26,859 nt of DNA from contig JBNGIQ010008533.1 of NCBI GenBank assembly GCA_049999765.1, forward strand, positions 1-26,859, read 5' to 3'. A program made the translations under genes and the position numbers. Source of the DNA: Phaeoceros laevis. Taxonomy: Eukaryota; Anthocerotophyta; Anthocerotopsida; Notothyladales. Shown piece after piece: positions 1-8,431 of this stretch. Numbering within the stretch: the stretch's first letter is position 1; each line of letters begins with the position of its first letter. The notes beneath the pieces were generated by a model. It saw nothing but the letters and a program-made list of their open reading frames with translations. It was not told where the DNA came from and searched no databases.

Positions 1-360
1 GTAAGTAATTTACGTATTTACGAAAAAAACGCCCAGGGCACTATGTGTACAAGTAACCTTGAAATATAGTTCTCTTCTTCATTAATATAAATATATATAA
101 AAGATAAGTTGTTGTTCATATATTTTTTATTTAAAAAGTACTTGAAAAATAAGTTTAATACCTGTTTGTACGGATCCGCAAAAAAACTCCCATTTGAAAA
201 AAACGTGGTAAAAAACGTGATGTAAGTAATTTACGTATTTACGAAAAAAACGCCCAGGGCACTATGTGTACAAGTAACCTTGAAATATAGTTCTCTTCTT
301 CATTAATATAAATATATATAAAAGATAAGTTGTTGTTCATATATTTTTTATTTAAAAAGT
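1..360. repeat. Tandem duplication, 221-bp period, AT-rich
   Basis: Bases 1-139 recur without a mismatch at 222-360, so the unit is 221 bp and the array probably extends left of the window. The unit is AT-rich, with an ATATATATA stretch and A-runs. No coding signal was seen in it. Perfect identity suggests a recent duplication or an assembly duplication. Confidence 0.9.
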
Positions 361-404
361 TTAGCTTCTCAGGTCACAAATGTGTACACATCAAATTAGT
401 GTCA

Positions 405-426
405 GCCTGCCTGCCTGCCTGCCTGC
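405..426. repeat. CCTG microsatellite
   Basis: About five uninterrupted CCTG units. The surrounding stretch (361-626) shows no gene. The short plus-strand ORF starting at 554 is the shadow of the minus-strand acidic-tail coding segment at 627-734. Confidence 0.85.
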
Positions 427-626
427 ACGTTAGTGCGGGCCTCTACACTAGTATAGTTATAATTTTATATATATATAAGTACAGTAATTAGGTTAGTAAT
501 ACGAAACCCTAGCAGGGTAGCTACAACTTCCAACCACCACCTTATGTAATGTCATGCGACATTCAATACAACAATCTATAGTGCTATCTCGCGTGTGTGC
601 TCTCATGAACTTTGTCAGGTCACTTC

Positions 627-734
627 TCAATCGTTGTCTGAGTCCTCACTATACTCCTCATCTTCATCATCACTGTCCTCATCACTTTCATCACTCTCTT
701 CCACTCTCTTCCTATAAACTGATTGGAACTGAGG
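627..734 (-). pseudogene. 3' end of an old gag/retropepsin gene (acidic tail), split by the chromovirus
   Basis: The minus strand here encodes a basic stretch (YRKRVEES) followed by a tail made almost only of Asp, Glu and Ser, ending in TGA at 629-627. The frame continues across the chromovirus insertion into the right flank at 6329 if the element and one copy of its target duplication are skipped (the right side then reads RRPQFQ). This makes 627-734 the downstream end of the minus-strand retropepsin remnant at 6329-7287. The tail frame differs from that of the protease domain, so at least one frameshift lies between them. Homology of the tail itself was not recognised. Confidence 0.6.
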
Positions 735-739
735 CCTTC
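735..739. repeat. Target site duplication (ccttc), left
   Basis: ccttc directly precedes the TG of the 5' LTR and recurs directly after the CA of the 3' LTR at 6324-6328. Five bp is the usual duplication for Ty3/gypsy integrases. Confidence 0.92.
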
Positions 740-1035
740 TGTCACGGCAGTTACTACAGTAGTAAATAGCAGTAAATAGTGAGACAAGGGCCAAGGGAGC
801 CCTAGGCTAGACAGAGTGGATTACGCTGGCTTTTCGTTTTCAGCAGCAGCGGCCAATGCCCAATTAATGCCGTCTCGGACGGCATGATGTTGCATGCATT
901 GGACCGCCACTAGAAGTGATGTGATGTGATTTTATTTGAGGAGGTTGACGCGGTTTCGGGCCTGTACACGGTGGCCATGGCCTTTAAATAATGAAATCCA
1001 GGCCCAAGCTCGGGTCCTGGCTGATCACCGTTTCA
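740..1035 (+). repeat. 5' LTR of chromovirus (296 bp)
   Basis: Starts tgtcacggc and ends gtttca. It matches the 3' LTR along its length with scattered differences. One large difference is a patch at 916-953 that the 3' LTR lacks (12 other bases there) and that resembles 7437-7483. Confidence 0.93.
983..990 (+). promoter_or_regulatory. TATA-like box in 5' LTR
   Basis: tttaaata lies about 50 bp before the LTR end and is kept in the 3' LTR at about 6271-6278. It is the best TATA candidate for the element's transcript. No experimental support. Confidence 0.4.
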
Positions 1036-1037
1036 AC

Positions 1038-1049
1038 TAATATCAGAGC
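1038..1049 (+). other. Primer-binding site, initiator Met tRNA type, degenerate
   Basis: taatatcagagc starts 2 bases after the 5' LTR. It differs from the usual plant tggtatcagagc at two positions. Copia-3 keeps the perfect form at 25274-25285. Confidence 0.7.
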
Positions 1050-1080
1050 CTAGATCGCCTGCAAGCGATCGATCCCACGG

Positions 1081-2499
1081 ATGAGCGAGGAAGCCAGACT
1101 GTTGGCATTGCTGCCTCCTTCGGTCAATCTCCCTCGTAGCACGGGGGTGCACATCCGCATGTGGTGTATTGTTTCGGAATCCGTCCAACCCACACATCAG
1201 CAGCTGAGAAGTGCGTTCGCTCTGGTGAAGCATTACCGGTGGCGCTTGCCTTTAGACTACATCTTGGGACTGTCGGAATTGCTGGTGCCACAGCTGGCCG
1301 TGCCGGAAACGGAAGTGTGGCCGGCGGTGGAGAGAGGAGCGTGGAGTTTACTGTGCTACCACCTCGGACAGGTGCTGAACCTGGTCGGGCTGGGTACGGA
1401 GGAATTTAGGGCGCAAGTGGACGCCATCATCCACGATGGGAGATCACGGCGGGATGGCGCCGGAAATGCTGGAGCCGGGGGCGGCGGTGCAGCTAGTGCG
1501 GGCTCAGGCGGAGCGACTGCGCAACTTGAGGCCGCATTGCAGCAGCGCCAAGCAGAGGCGGACCAAGCGATGCAGGCCACTCAAACTGCTCGAGCGGAGC
1601 AGGCAATCCAAGCAGCGCACGCACCCAGACAACCCAGGCGGCACAAGAAGCCCAAGCCGCGGCCAGGGCCGCCCAGGCAGTGCAAGTTGTCCAGGGGATG
1701 CCAGCAGCGGGATTCGTAGGCGAGAGCTCACAAAGCGGGGGGAGCCGCCTGCACATCCCTAAACCAGAATACTATGAGGGGCAGCGGGACGCATTGGCAG
1801 TAGAGCAGTGGCTCTACCAGCTGGGGCAGTATCACCATTTGCAAAGGACGCCACCAGAGCAGCATGTTGATTTTGCAAGCATGTACTTAAAGGGTCCTGC
1901 TCTTTTATGGTGGTTGCAGCGTGACATGCAGGTGCGCACAGGGGAGGTCCCTCCATACCCCGACCTAGCAAGCTTTGCAGAAGGTATTAGGGAGCAATTT
2001 GTCCCTGTGCAAGGGAAACTGGAGGCACAAGACAAACTGGCAAAGTTGACGCAGCGGGGCACGGTGGCGGCATACTACGAAGAGTTCTTGTCACTGGTGT
2101 TAGCAGTCCCTGGAATGACCAAGGAGGAGAAGCTTGAGCGATTTACACGGGGGCTACGACGACATACCCGAAAGGAGGTAACACTGCGGGAATGCACCAC
2201 CTTACAGCTGGCTGTGACCATAGCCAGCAAGGTGGACGCCCTGTAGTTGGAGGTGGATGGGAGAGCAAATCCAGGAGGGGCCCCAGCCAAGGACTTTCCG
2301 CGCTACTACAGATGAAGCCGTCCCAATGGAGCTTGGACAGGTGCGAGAGTTCAATGGTGAGTGTTTCAACTCTGGCACATGGGGCCACCGAGCTGCTGAG
2401 TGCACGCAAGGGGCCAGCCTGTCCAAGAGGCCGAGGAGCAGGCGGGCATGGGCGCGGGAGGCAACTGCCCAAGCATGCACAGCCTCGTCGACAGATTAA
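1081..2499 (+). pseudogene. Chromovirus gag (capsid and zinc knuckle), frameshifted
   Basis: Gag forms the particle that packages the element RNA. The first ATG after the primer site is at 1081. The N-terminal part ends in an Ala/Gln-rich, probably coiled-coil, stretch that changes frame near 1610-1620. The retrotransposon gag domain follows in another frame at about 1740-2240 (for example YYEGQRDALAVEQWLYQLGQ and LKGPALLWWL). A third frame from 2257 carries the CCHC knuckle at 2362-2403. There the second Cys is Ser (CFNSGTWGHRAAEC), so zinc binding is probably lost. Two frameshifts make the gene non-functional. Confidence 0.85.
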
Positions 2500-2598
2500 C
2501 CATGTGGAAGAGGAACAAGTTTGGGCGGGAAACGAGGGTCCTCAGCCCGAGGGGTGAAGGCTGAGTGCGGATCCCACCCCAAGCGTACAGGTTGCAGC

Positions 2599-3060
2599 AA
2601 GGTAAGCAGCCTATTCAAGGTATTTGGAAGACTGAATGGCCGAGATTGCATATTTCTTGTTGATTGCGGTGCCACCAATAATTTTCTGTCATTGGATTTT
2701 TTGTGCGCAAATATGGTTTCCTCACGGGAGAAGAGGGGAGGAGTGTTAGCTTTGGAGATGGGAGGGCTGCAACCCAGCCCTCACAGATTAGCAGGTATCT
2801 GAACATGCGTATAGGGGACCATAGGGAACGACTGGAGTTTGTGGCCACTACGTTAGACAGCAGCTACGACGCCATTTTGGGCATGCCATGGCTTGAACAC
2901 CACAATCCAGCAGTAACTTGGCGGACACGAGAGCTTGTGATGCTGCTGGGTAACAGACAGGTGATCATTCAGGGGGGCAAACCCTGCAGGGTAGGGCAAC
3001 CTGCTGCAGCTCAAGTGCATCAGGTGAGTGCCCGCTCCATCTGCCGTGATTTACGCAAGA
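2599..3060 (+). pseudogene. Chromovirus aspartic protease
   Basis: The retropepsin active site appears as DCGAT at 2662-2676 (family form D-S/T-G-A, here Cys at the second place), in a hydrophobic context. The C-terminal half of the fold (YDAILGMPWLEHHNP, about 2865-2910) is in a different frame, so a frameshift near 2700-2760 splits the domain. The protease would cut the Gag-Pol polyprotein. It lies between gag and reverse transcriptase as in all Ty3 elements. Confidence 0.85.
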
Positions 3061-3139
3061 AGGGCACCGAGTTTTTGCTGCTTGTCATAAAGGAGAGGAA
3101 GGTTAGCAAGCCTACACAACAGCCTAGTGCTGTTATTGA

Positions 3140-4560
3140 TCCCAAACTACGCAAACTGCTGCAGGAATTTAATGATGTCCCAGTCGATGGACTTCCAGCA
3201 GGGCTCCCCCCATCCAGAGCTTGTGATCATGGCATCGAACTCCTTCCAGGTCAACACAAGCCACCGCACCGACCTGTTTACAGGATGTCTCAGCAGAATT
3301 GCTTGAAGCTAAGACTCAGATCCAGCACCTGCTTGAGAGAGGCTATATTAGGCCCTCCAAATCCCCCTATGGCGCCCCTATCTTGTTCTCTAAGAGAAAA
3401 ATGGAGGCTTAAGGATGTGTATAGATTATAGAGGGCTCAACGATATAACCAAGAAAAACAGCTTTCCTCTACCTAGGATTGATGAGTTGCTAAAGAGTCT
3501 TGCGCAAGACACTATAGCAACTCATCAATCCTATTTAGCACTTGCATGCAAGTGCTAAATACTTTTCTAAACTGGATTTGGCAGCAGGATACCACAAGGT
3601 GCGCATCAAGGAAGAGGATATCGAGAAGACTGCATTTAATACACGGTATGGACACTATGAGTGGTTGGTCATGAGCTTCGGCATGACCAACGCTCCCGCC
3701 ACCTTTCAAGCATTAATGAATGAGACTTTCAGTGATCTAATCGGTCAGGGTGTTCTTATCTATCTTGATGACTTGTTGATATATAGCCGGACCAAGGAGG
3801 AGCATTACCAGAAGCTGCGAGAAGTCTTACAGAAATTGCGGAACCACCAGCTATACGCCCAATCAAGTAAGTGTGAGTTTTTAATGACAAGCGTTGAGTA
3901 CTTGAGGCACATCATAGATGAATGAGGCATCAGGGTAGACCTACAAAAGGTTGAAGTGGTGCAGCAGTGGCCTCAGCCCCGTCAGGTTTCTGACCTTCAA
4001 TCTTTCCTAGGCTTGGCATCTTATTATCGTAAGTTCATTAAAGGATTCGCACGGCTCGCAACTCCTTTAACTAGTCTGTTGCAGCACTCCAAACAGTGGG
4101 TCTGGGGGCCAGACCAGGAGCAGGCCTTCAATGCGCTTAAACAGACACTCACCACTTCACATGTGCTTATATATCCCGATCCTAGATTTCCATTCATCAT
4201 CGCAACCGACGCCTTTGATCTTGCCGTGGGTGCCGTTTTGCAACAGGACCAGGGCTAGGGCTTACAACCCGTCGCATTCTTCAGCAGGAAGCTAAAAGGT
4301 GCTGAAATCAACTGGTCCACTTATGAAAAGGAAGCTCTAGCCCAGGTACTCGCCCTGAAGGAATGGTGCTGTTTTGTCGAAGGTGTTTCATTCGTGCTTG
4401 AGACTGATCACAGCCCCTTGAAGTACCTCCAGACTCAACCGAGTCTCTCGCGAAAACAAGCTCGGTGGCTCGAGTTTTTTCAACAATTCACCTTTACTGT
4501 CAACTACAAGCAGGGAAGTCAGAATCGTGTTGTTGATGCATTAAGTCGATTGCATTTGAC
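3140..4560 (+). pseudogene. Chromovirus reverse transcriptase and RNase H
   Basis: The RT fingers start near 3170 (LPPSRACDHGIELLPG), then the frame shifts near 3290 and again near 3400. A 46-bp palindromic insertion at 3475-3560 causes a further shift. The palm is readable from 3556 ([19 protein letters not shown]), with the catalytic YLDD at 3761-3772. A TGA at 3923-3925 breaks the frame after IIDE. RNase H carries the Asp of ATDA (about 4202), the Glu of YEKEALA, the Asp of ETDHSPL and the Asp of VVDALSR. A TAG at 4256-4258 stands where CAG is likely ancestral. The domain order and active-site residues are clear; the gene is dead. Confidence 0.93.
3475..3560. repeat. Compound palindrome inserted in the RT gene
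   Basis: Two abutting inverted repeats. Bases 3475-3503 are followed with no spacer by their reverse complement at 3504-3532 (two mismatches in 29). Bases 3533-3546 are followed by their perfect reverse complement at 3547-3560. Removing 46 bp leaves the normal RT text ([15 protein letters not shown]), so this is an insertion made of inverted copies of the flanking sequence. Confidence 0.9.
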
Positions 4561-6050
4561 TCAGGTTCAAGCTACCTGGAGGTTGCAACTTAGCTGGGAG
4601 GAGGAAATCAAAGAAGCACTCACAGTAGATCTCAAAGCCAAAGCAGCATACAAGGCACTGAAGGAACAGGGTTCAGACTGGGCGCCGACAGAGAGGGAAG
4701 AGCTTTTGTTTTTTCAGGATCGTCTATACGTACCTAACATTGCCCATATGAGTTTAAGTCTACTCCAGGAGGCCCACGAAGTCCCGTCAGCAGCTCACCC
4801 AGGCATAGCACGGACTCTGGCTGCAATGGCCGACACCTACTACTGGAAGGATATGAAGAAGGACGTCCGAGACTTCGTGACCACATGTGATGTTTGCCAA
4901 CGTATAAAGGCTCCATGCACAAGACCAGGTGGGTTGCTGCAACCCATCCCCACTCCTCTCAGGCCTTGGGAACAGATTTCGCTTGATTTCAGAGTTCGGC
5001 TGCCCAAGACTCCAGATGGGTTTGATGCAATACTTGTCTTTGTTGACAAGTTCAGCAGGATGGTGCATCTTGTTGCTACGACAGAGAATTGTACAGCAAA
5101 ACAGGCTGCTGACCTGTTCATGAGGAATGTATATAAATTGCATGGCCTCCCCGGATCTATTATCTCAGATCGTGACCCCCGTTTTACCTCACACTTCTGA
5201 CAGGCCATCCATGCAGGACTGGGGACGAAGCTCTGCCTGACAACGGCATTCCACCCACAGAGCGATGGGGCAACGGAGCGGTCGAATCAAACAATAGAGG
5301 ATATGCTGCGAGCTTTCGTAAAGTGCTAGACAGGAGAGATGGGAGCAGTTTCTGCACTTTGTCGAGTTTGCACTCAACAACGCCGTCAATGCTTCAACAG
5401 GTGTAATTCCGTTTTTTCTATGCGGCTCTAGGCCTCGCACTTTGCTAAATGCTGTCATCCCTACCCATGCTCGAGTGCCTGCAGCAATAGATTACCTCCG
5501 ATCCAGAGTGGAGGCTTTACAGCTCACAAGACAGCAGATCCAAGAGGCGCAGAATCGGCAGGCCCAGCAGGCCAACCGTCACCGACGCCACCAAACATAT
5601 GTTCCAGGTGACCTGGTCATGCTCTCTGCTCGCCACCAGCAATCTAAAAGTTTTGGCGTCCGCAAACTCTCCAATAGATGGGTTGGGCCATTTCCTGTCG
5701 TCCGCAGCATTGGGCCTGCAGCCTTTCAGCTGCAGCTGCCCTCTACTAGCAGAATCCATGACGTTTCCATGTTTCTATGCTCAAACCATACATACAGGGG
5801 TACTCCTACGACTCGACCTCCACCCGATTCGACTTATGGGGAACCTAAATTCGAGGTCGAAGCTCTCCTTTAGCACAGGCAGGTGCGCAGGCGCTGGAAA
5901 TTTTTGGTGTTATGGCGCGGGTATCCTCTTGCCGACGCCACTTGGGAGCCGCTCTCCAATCTGACTCACTGTGAGGAGACCTTGCAAGACTACATTCAGC
6001 GGCATGCTCTCAACATTCCAGGCTTCGAGGGCGAAGCCTGCCCCCCCCGG
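4561..6050 (+). pseudogene. Chromovirus integrase with C-terminal chromodomain
   Basis: The N-terminal zinc motif is present: the His residues of HEVPSAAHPG near 4777-4800 and the Cys pair of CDVC near 4888. The catalytic core keeps Asp (SLDF, about 4985), Asp (ISDRDPRF, about 5168) and Glu (ATERSNQ, about 5276). In-frame stops are TGA 5198-5200 (probably from TGG), a TAG near 5327 (probably from CAG) and TAG 5871-5873 (probably from CAG); frame changes follow the second and the third. The GPY-type C-terminal part (RKLSNRWVGPFPVV) is at about 5660-5700. The chromodomain runs over about 5850-6000 (FEVEALL, then WKFLVLWRGYPLADATWEP). Chromodomains bind methylated histone H3 and steer insertion to heterochromatin. 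Confidence 0.93.
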
Positions 6051-6056
6051 AGTAGT
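6041..6056 (+). other. Likely polypurine-tract region of chromovirus
   Basis: The 16 bases before the 3' LTR are an 8-C run followed by ggagtagt. A plus-strand primer tract is expected to be purine-rich, so this is either degenerate or limited to ggag. Position is the main support. Confidence 0.35.
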
Positions 6057-6323
6057 TGTCACGGCAGTTACTATAGTAGTAAGTAGCAGTAAATAGTGAG
6101 ACAAGGGCCAGGGGAGCCCTAGGCTAGACAGAGTGGATTACACTGGCTTTTCGTTTTCAGCAGCGGCCAATGCCCAATTAATGCCGTCTCCGACGGCATG
6201 ATGTTGCATGCATTGGACCGCCACTAGAAATAGAACGCCCGTTTCGGGCCTGTAGACGGTGGCCATGGCCTTTAAATAATGAGATCCAGGCCCAAGCTTG
6301 GGGCTTGGCTGATCACCGTTTCA
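6057..6323 (+). repeat. 3' LTR of chromovirus (267 bp)
   Basis: Starts tgtcacggc and ends gtttca, like the 5' copy. It is 29 bp shorter, mainly because it lacks the patch found at 916-953 of the 5' LTR. Point differences between the LTRs indicate the insertion is not recent. Confidence 0.93.
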
Positions 6324-6328
6324 CCTTC
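6324..6328. repeat. Target site duplication (ccttc), right
   Basis: Second copy of the 5-bp duplication flanking the chromovirus. Confidence 0.92.
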
Positions 6329-7287
6329 TTCCCCATTTTTGCCTCCAAAGATCCAATGTTAGCACAAGGGTGCAAGGACACTGTCACCCGGTGCTTGGTT
6401 GGCCCAAGACTCAGAGTGCCGGCTTCCCAATCATGCAACCCCTTCACACTCTCCAACTAGGGCAGACCCGAAAGGACGGGGTAACCATGGCTTTGTAGAC
6501 GCAACACAGTCAGAGTGACAAAAACCCCAACCCTAATACCACCGACGGTTACGGGGACATGCTCAAAAGCACCTAGCACATTCAGCCTCTCCAAGGATGG
6601 TCCTACATAAGAGGTCTAGCAAGGCTTCGTGTCCAAAAATGAAAACCCTAACTAACTTGCAAAATCCTTGTTCAGCACGTTAGTAGAGCTTCCACTGTCA
6701 ACAACCACGTTAGCAATTGTAGTCCCCTGAAATTTGAGCCACCGGTAGAGGCTGACCTCGTTTTTTCTTCAGGAGATTGATGTGGCCCATACTCTGAGAC
6801 TTCGGCTCTTCCTTCGCCTTGTTCTTTTTTTCCTTGGCAAATTTCTCCTCTCGGATGCTGAGTCTTAACTGCATCTCTCTCCTAATTGAGGGAGCTATTG
6901 CACACAGTTGTGCCTACGTAATGTCCGCCTTCATCTGCCCAAAGTTATCTAAAGCGCTGTAAGCAGGAGCTTTGAGACTAATGGGGGGAAGTAGGTTTTC
7001 ACGTTTTCGCTGAGCTTTCTTCATTTTTGCAAATTCTTCGACTACCACCGTAGTGTGCCCTGTCGCTAGGGGGTGCCCAAAGCATGGGCAAAGGGGGGAC
7101 CCTGATGGGACCGTGTAAACCTCTTCGAATATTTAACACACACACACACACTACCACCTCAGGCTTGTCTGGGTTCAACCGTGGCTTTTGAGGCATGGCT
7201 TCAGTGCTTTCTTGGTCATCCTCCCGCGCATGCTTGGCCATGATCGGCTCTTCCACCGTTTGCTCTGAATTGAAATTCATGCGGCCA
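6329..7287 (-). pseudogene. Old retroelement gag/retropepsin gene, interrupted by the chromovirus
   Basis: Reading the minus strand from right to left: a gag-like region (about 7280-6780; KREN then LKAPAYSALDNFGQ, AQLCAIAPSIRREMQLRLS, a Lys/Glu-rich stretch), then a retropepsin active site VVVDSGSSTNVL at about 6699-6670, then the protease C-terminal half (ERLNVLGAFEHVPVTVGGI, GYPVLSGLP, LHDWEAGTLSLG). In-frame stops (TAG in the gag part, TAG at GLP*LE) and at least one frameshift show decay. The acidic tail at 627-734 is the far side of the same gene across the chromovirus. Retropepsins of this type occur in Ty3-like elements and in a few domesticated genes. The RT part is not visible. Confidence 0.7.
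7136..7151. repeat. CA microsatellite
   Basis: About eight CA units inside the retropepsin remnant. Confidence 0.8.
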
Positions 7288-7318
7288 AGTAGTAGTAGTA
7301 GTAGTAGTAATAGTAGTC

Positions 7319-7354
<36 letters not shown>

Positions 7355-7358
7355 ATAG
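7288..7358. repeat. AGT microsatellite
   Basis: About 22 AGT units with a few single-base interruptions. The poly-Ser, poly-Leu and poly-Thr ORFs reading through it are artefacts of the repeat. Confidence 0.9.
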
Positions 7359-7630
7359 GGGGTCGAACACGCCGTGACGACTCCTTGCGGGAATCGGGCA
7401 TGGTGCCACTTGATTCAAACTAATGAGGCAGTCCATGTGATGTGATGTGTGATGCGATAGTATTTGAGGAGGTTGACGTGGTTCCATTAAGGATCCCTCT
7501 AGAACTAGGATCGTAGGCAGACAGATTGCATAGAAAGATGGATTGATTGGCATGCCCGTGTGGCCGCTTAAATGTGCGTGAGTGGACACGACCGTTGGGA
7601 GTGCCCTGTCCCGTGACTTGTGGCGGTTGC
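7359..7630. other. Gene-free spacer with a patch matching the chromovirus 5' LTR
   Basis: No coding region is supported. Bases 7437-7483 (gtgatgtgatgtg, then tatttgaggaggttgacg) resemble 916-953 of the chromovirus 5' LTR, a segment absent from the 3' LTR. The rest has no recognised homology. Confidence 0.5.
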
Positions 7631-7925
7631 TGTTTCATGTCTGTAGGTATGAATCCCAGCGATTCATATCCGACGGTTTATTATATATATATATTTAGCC
7701 TATTAATCAAATGAATAATAATGCTGGCTATTTTTCTTTCTTTTATTTACTTTTACTCCCACTGAGCTAGATTATTTTCTGCTAATTAATGCTGCGAGAA
7801 AAATGATTTTTCATGCATTCTTCTTGCTTTGCCAGGTTAGGGCATAGAAGACACGAATTAGGGCTTGCTTACTTAGCAGGTTACGGCCGCCGGCTGCTCA
7901 TTTCGAGCCGTGAACATTACTTTCA
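7631..7925 (-). repeat. Putative 3' LTR of Copia-1
   Basis: The right limit is set by a pyrimidine run (tctcccgct, 7927-7935; purine-rich on the element strand) directly right of an ...actttca end, as in Copia-2 (ccaaca then ctcccactt). The left limit is a guess based on a TG start and a length near the 290 bp of the Copia-2 LTR. It contains an ATATATATATAT stretch near 7682-7693. Without a second LTR copy the limits cannot be confirmed. Confidence 0.4.
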
Positions 7926-7953
7926 CTCTCCCGCTGAGCTCCCGCTGCCGGTG

Positions 7954-8295
7954 ATGGCCCTGACTTGTGATTTCGATGCCGCTGCGCTGCTGGCGCTGGT
8001 GCTTGTGCTGGTTGCATGTGTTGTGTGTCGTCGCCGACCTTGCGGTGTGTGTGCGGAGTTCGCAAAGCTGTATTTCCTGGAGGACGAGCTTGAGATTGTT
8101 CACTCCCGCTGGCGAACTGCACAGGGGATGCCCCAGCTTGCACCTGATGCTCCCTTCCGGTTCCTTCCCAATTGCCTTGACAAATTCATGTATGCTGGCT
8201 ACGAATTCACTGAGGACGGCAGACATTTTCTCAGATATGGCGAGTACTCCCACTGCCTGCTTGCCTTGGTGATTCCCGGTGTTCCAGCATACTGA
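7954..8295 (+). CDS. Antisense accessory ORF of Copia-1 (113 aa, membrane-anchored), family asORF
   Basis: Unrecognised small protein on the strand opposite pol, between the pol stop (8432) and the putative 3' LTR. I chose the ATG at 7954 (G at -3 and +4) rather than the in-frame ATG at 7813 because it gives 113 codons, the same as the Copia-2 counterpart at 21279-21620, and places a hydrophobic segment (about residues 9-25, AALLALVLVLVACVVC) at the N-terminus. Positive residues (RRR) follow the membrane segment. The rest is soluble, with FLEDELE, LAP, LP, then EDGRHFLRYGEYS. Motif order LAP...LP...DG...LRY is shared with the Copia-2 ORF. The frame is open although the neighbouring pol has several stops. 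Function unknown. Confidence 0.6.
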   Translation: MALTCDFDAAALLALVLVLVACVVCRRRPCGVCAEFAKLYFLEDELEIVHSRWRTAQGMPQLAPDAPFRFLPNCLDKFMYAGYEFTEDGRHFLRYGEYSHCLLALVIPGVPAY

Positions 8296-8431
8296 CGAGT
8301 TGCTCTGTTGGTTGTTGGTGCAGAACCCTGGTGGCGCTGTACATCTAGGATGCCATACAGGGAGTTCAAGTGTGCTTGAAGCTTCCTGCATGCATTTGCA
8401 GCTGTTTTCCTAGCTAGGTGAAGTAGGTAAA

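Larger units (their letters stand above)
740..6323 (+). mobile_element. Full-length Ty3/gypsy chromovirus, inactive
   Basis: This 5,584-bp element has two LTRs (740-1035, 6057-6323), a primer-binding site, gag, protease, reverse transcriptase, RNase H, integrase and a C-terminal chromodomain, in Ty3 order, flanked by the ccttc duplication. The coding region is broken by several frameshifts, a 46-bp palindromic insertion and at least five in-frame stops, so it cannot move on its own. It sits inside an older minus-strand retroelement gene. The chromodomain places it among the plant chromoviruses; the clade was not determined. Confidence 0.95.

Noticed and set aside
554-769. Plus-strand His/Ser-rich ORF at the left edge
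   Set aside because: It is the complement of the acidic-tail coding segment and runs into the chromovirus LTR.
7491-7512. ggatcc and ctctagaactag close together, like a cloning-vector polylinker
   Set aside because: The order and spacing differ from common vectors and no further vector sequence follows, so chance is more likely.
6999-7589. Minus-strand 196-aa ORF with a poly-Leu run
   Set aside because: The Leu run comes from the AGT microsatellite. Only the gag-like part downstream of it is meaningful, and it is covered by the retropepsin remnant.
7873-8391. Minus-strand 172-aa ORF overlapping antisense ORF A
   Set aside because: It could be a sense-strand accessory ORF, but no motif is recognised and there is no counterpart of similar length in Copia-2 (only an 82-codon shadow). 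ORF A has the matching partner.
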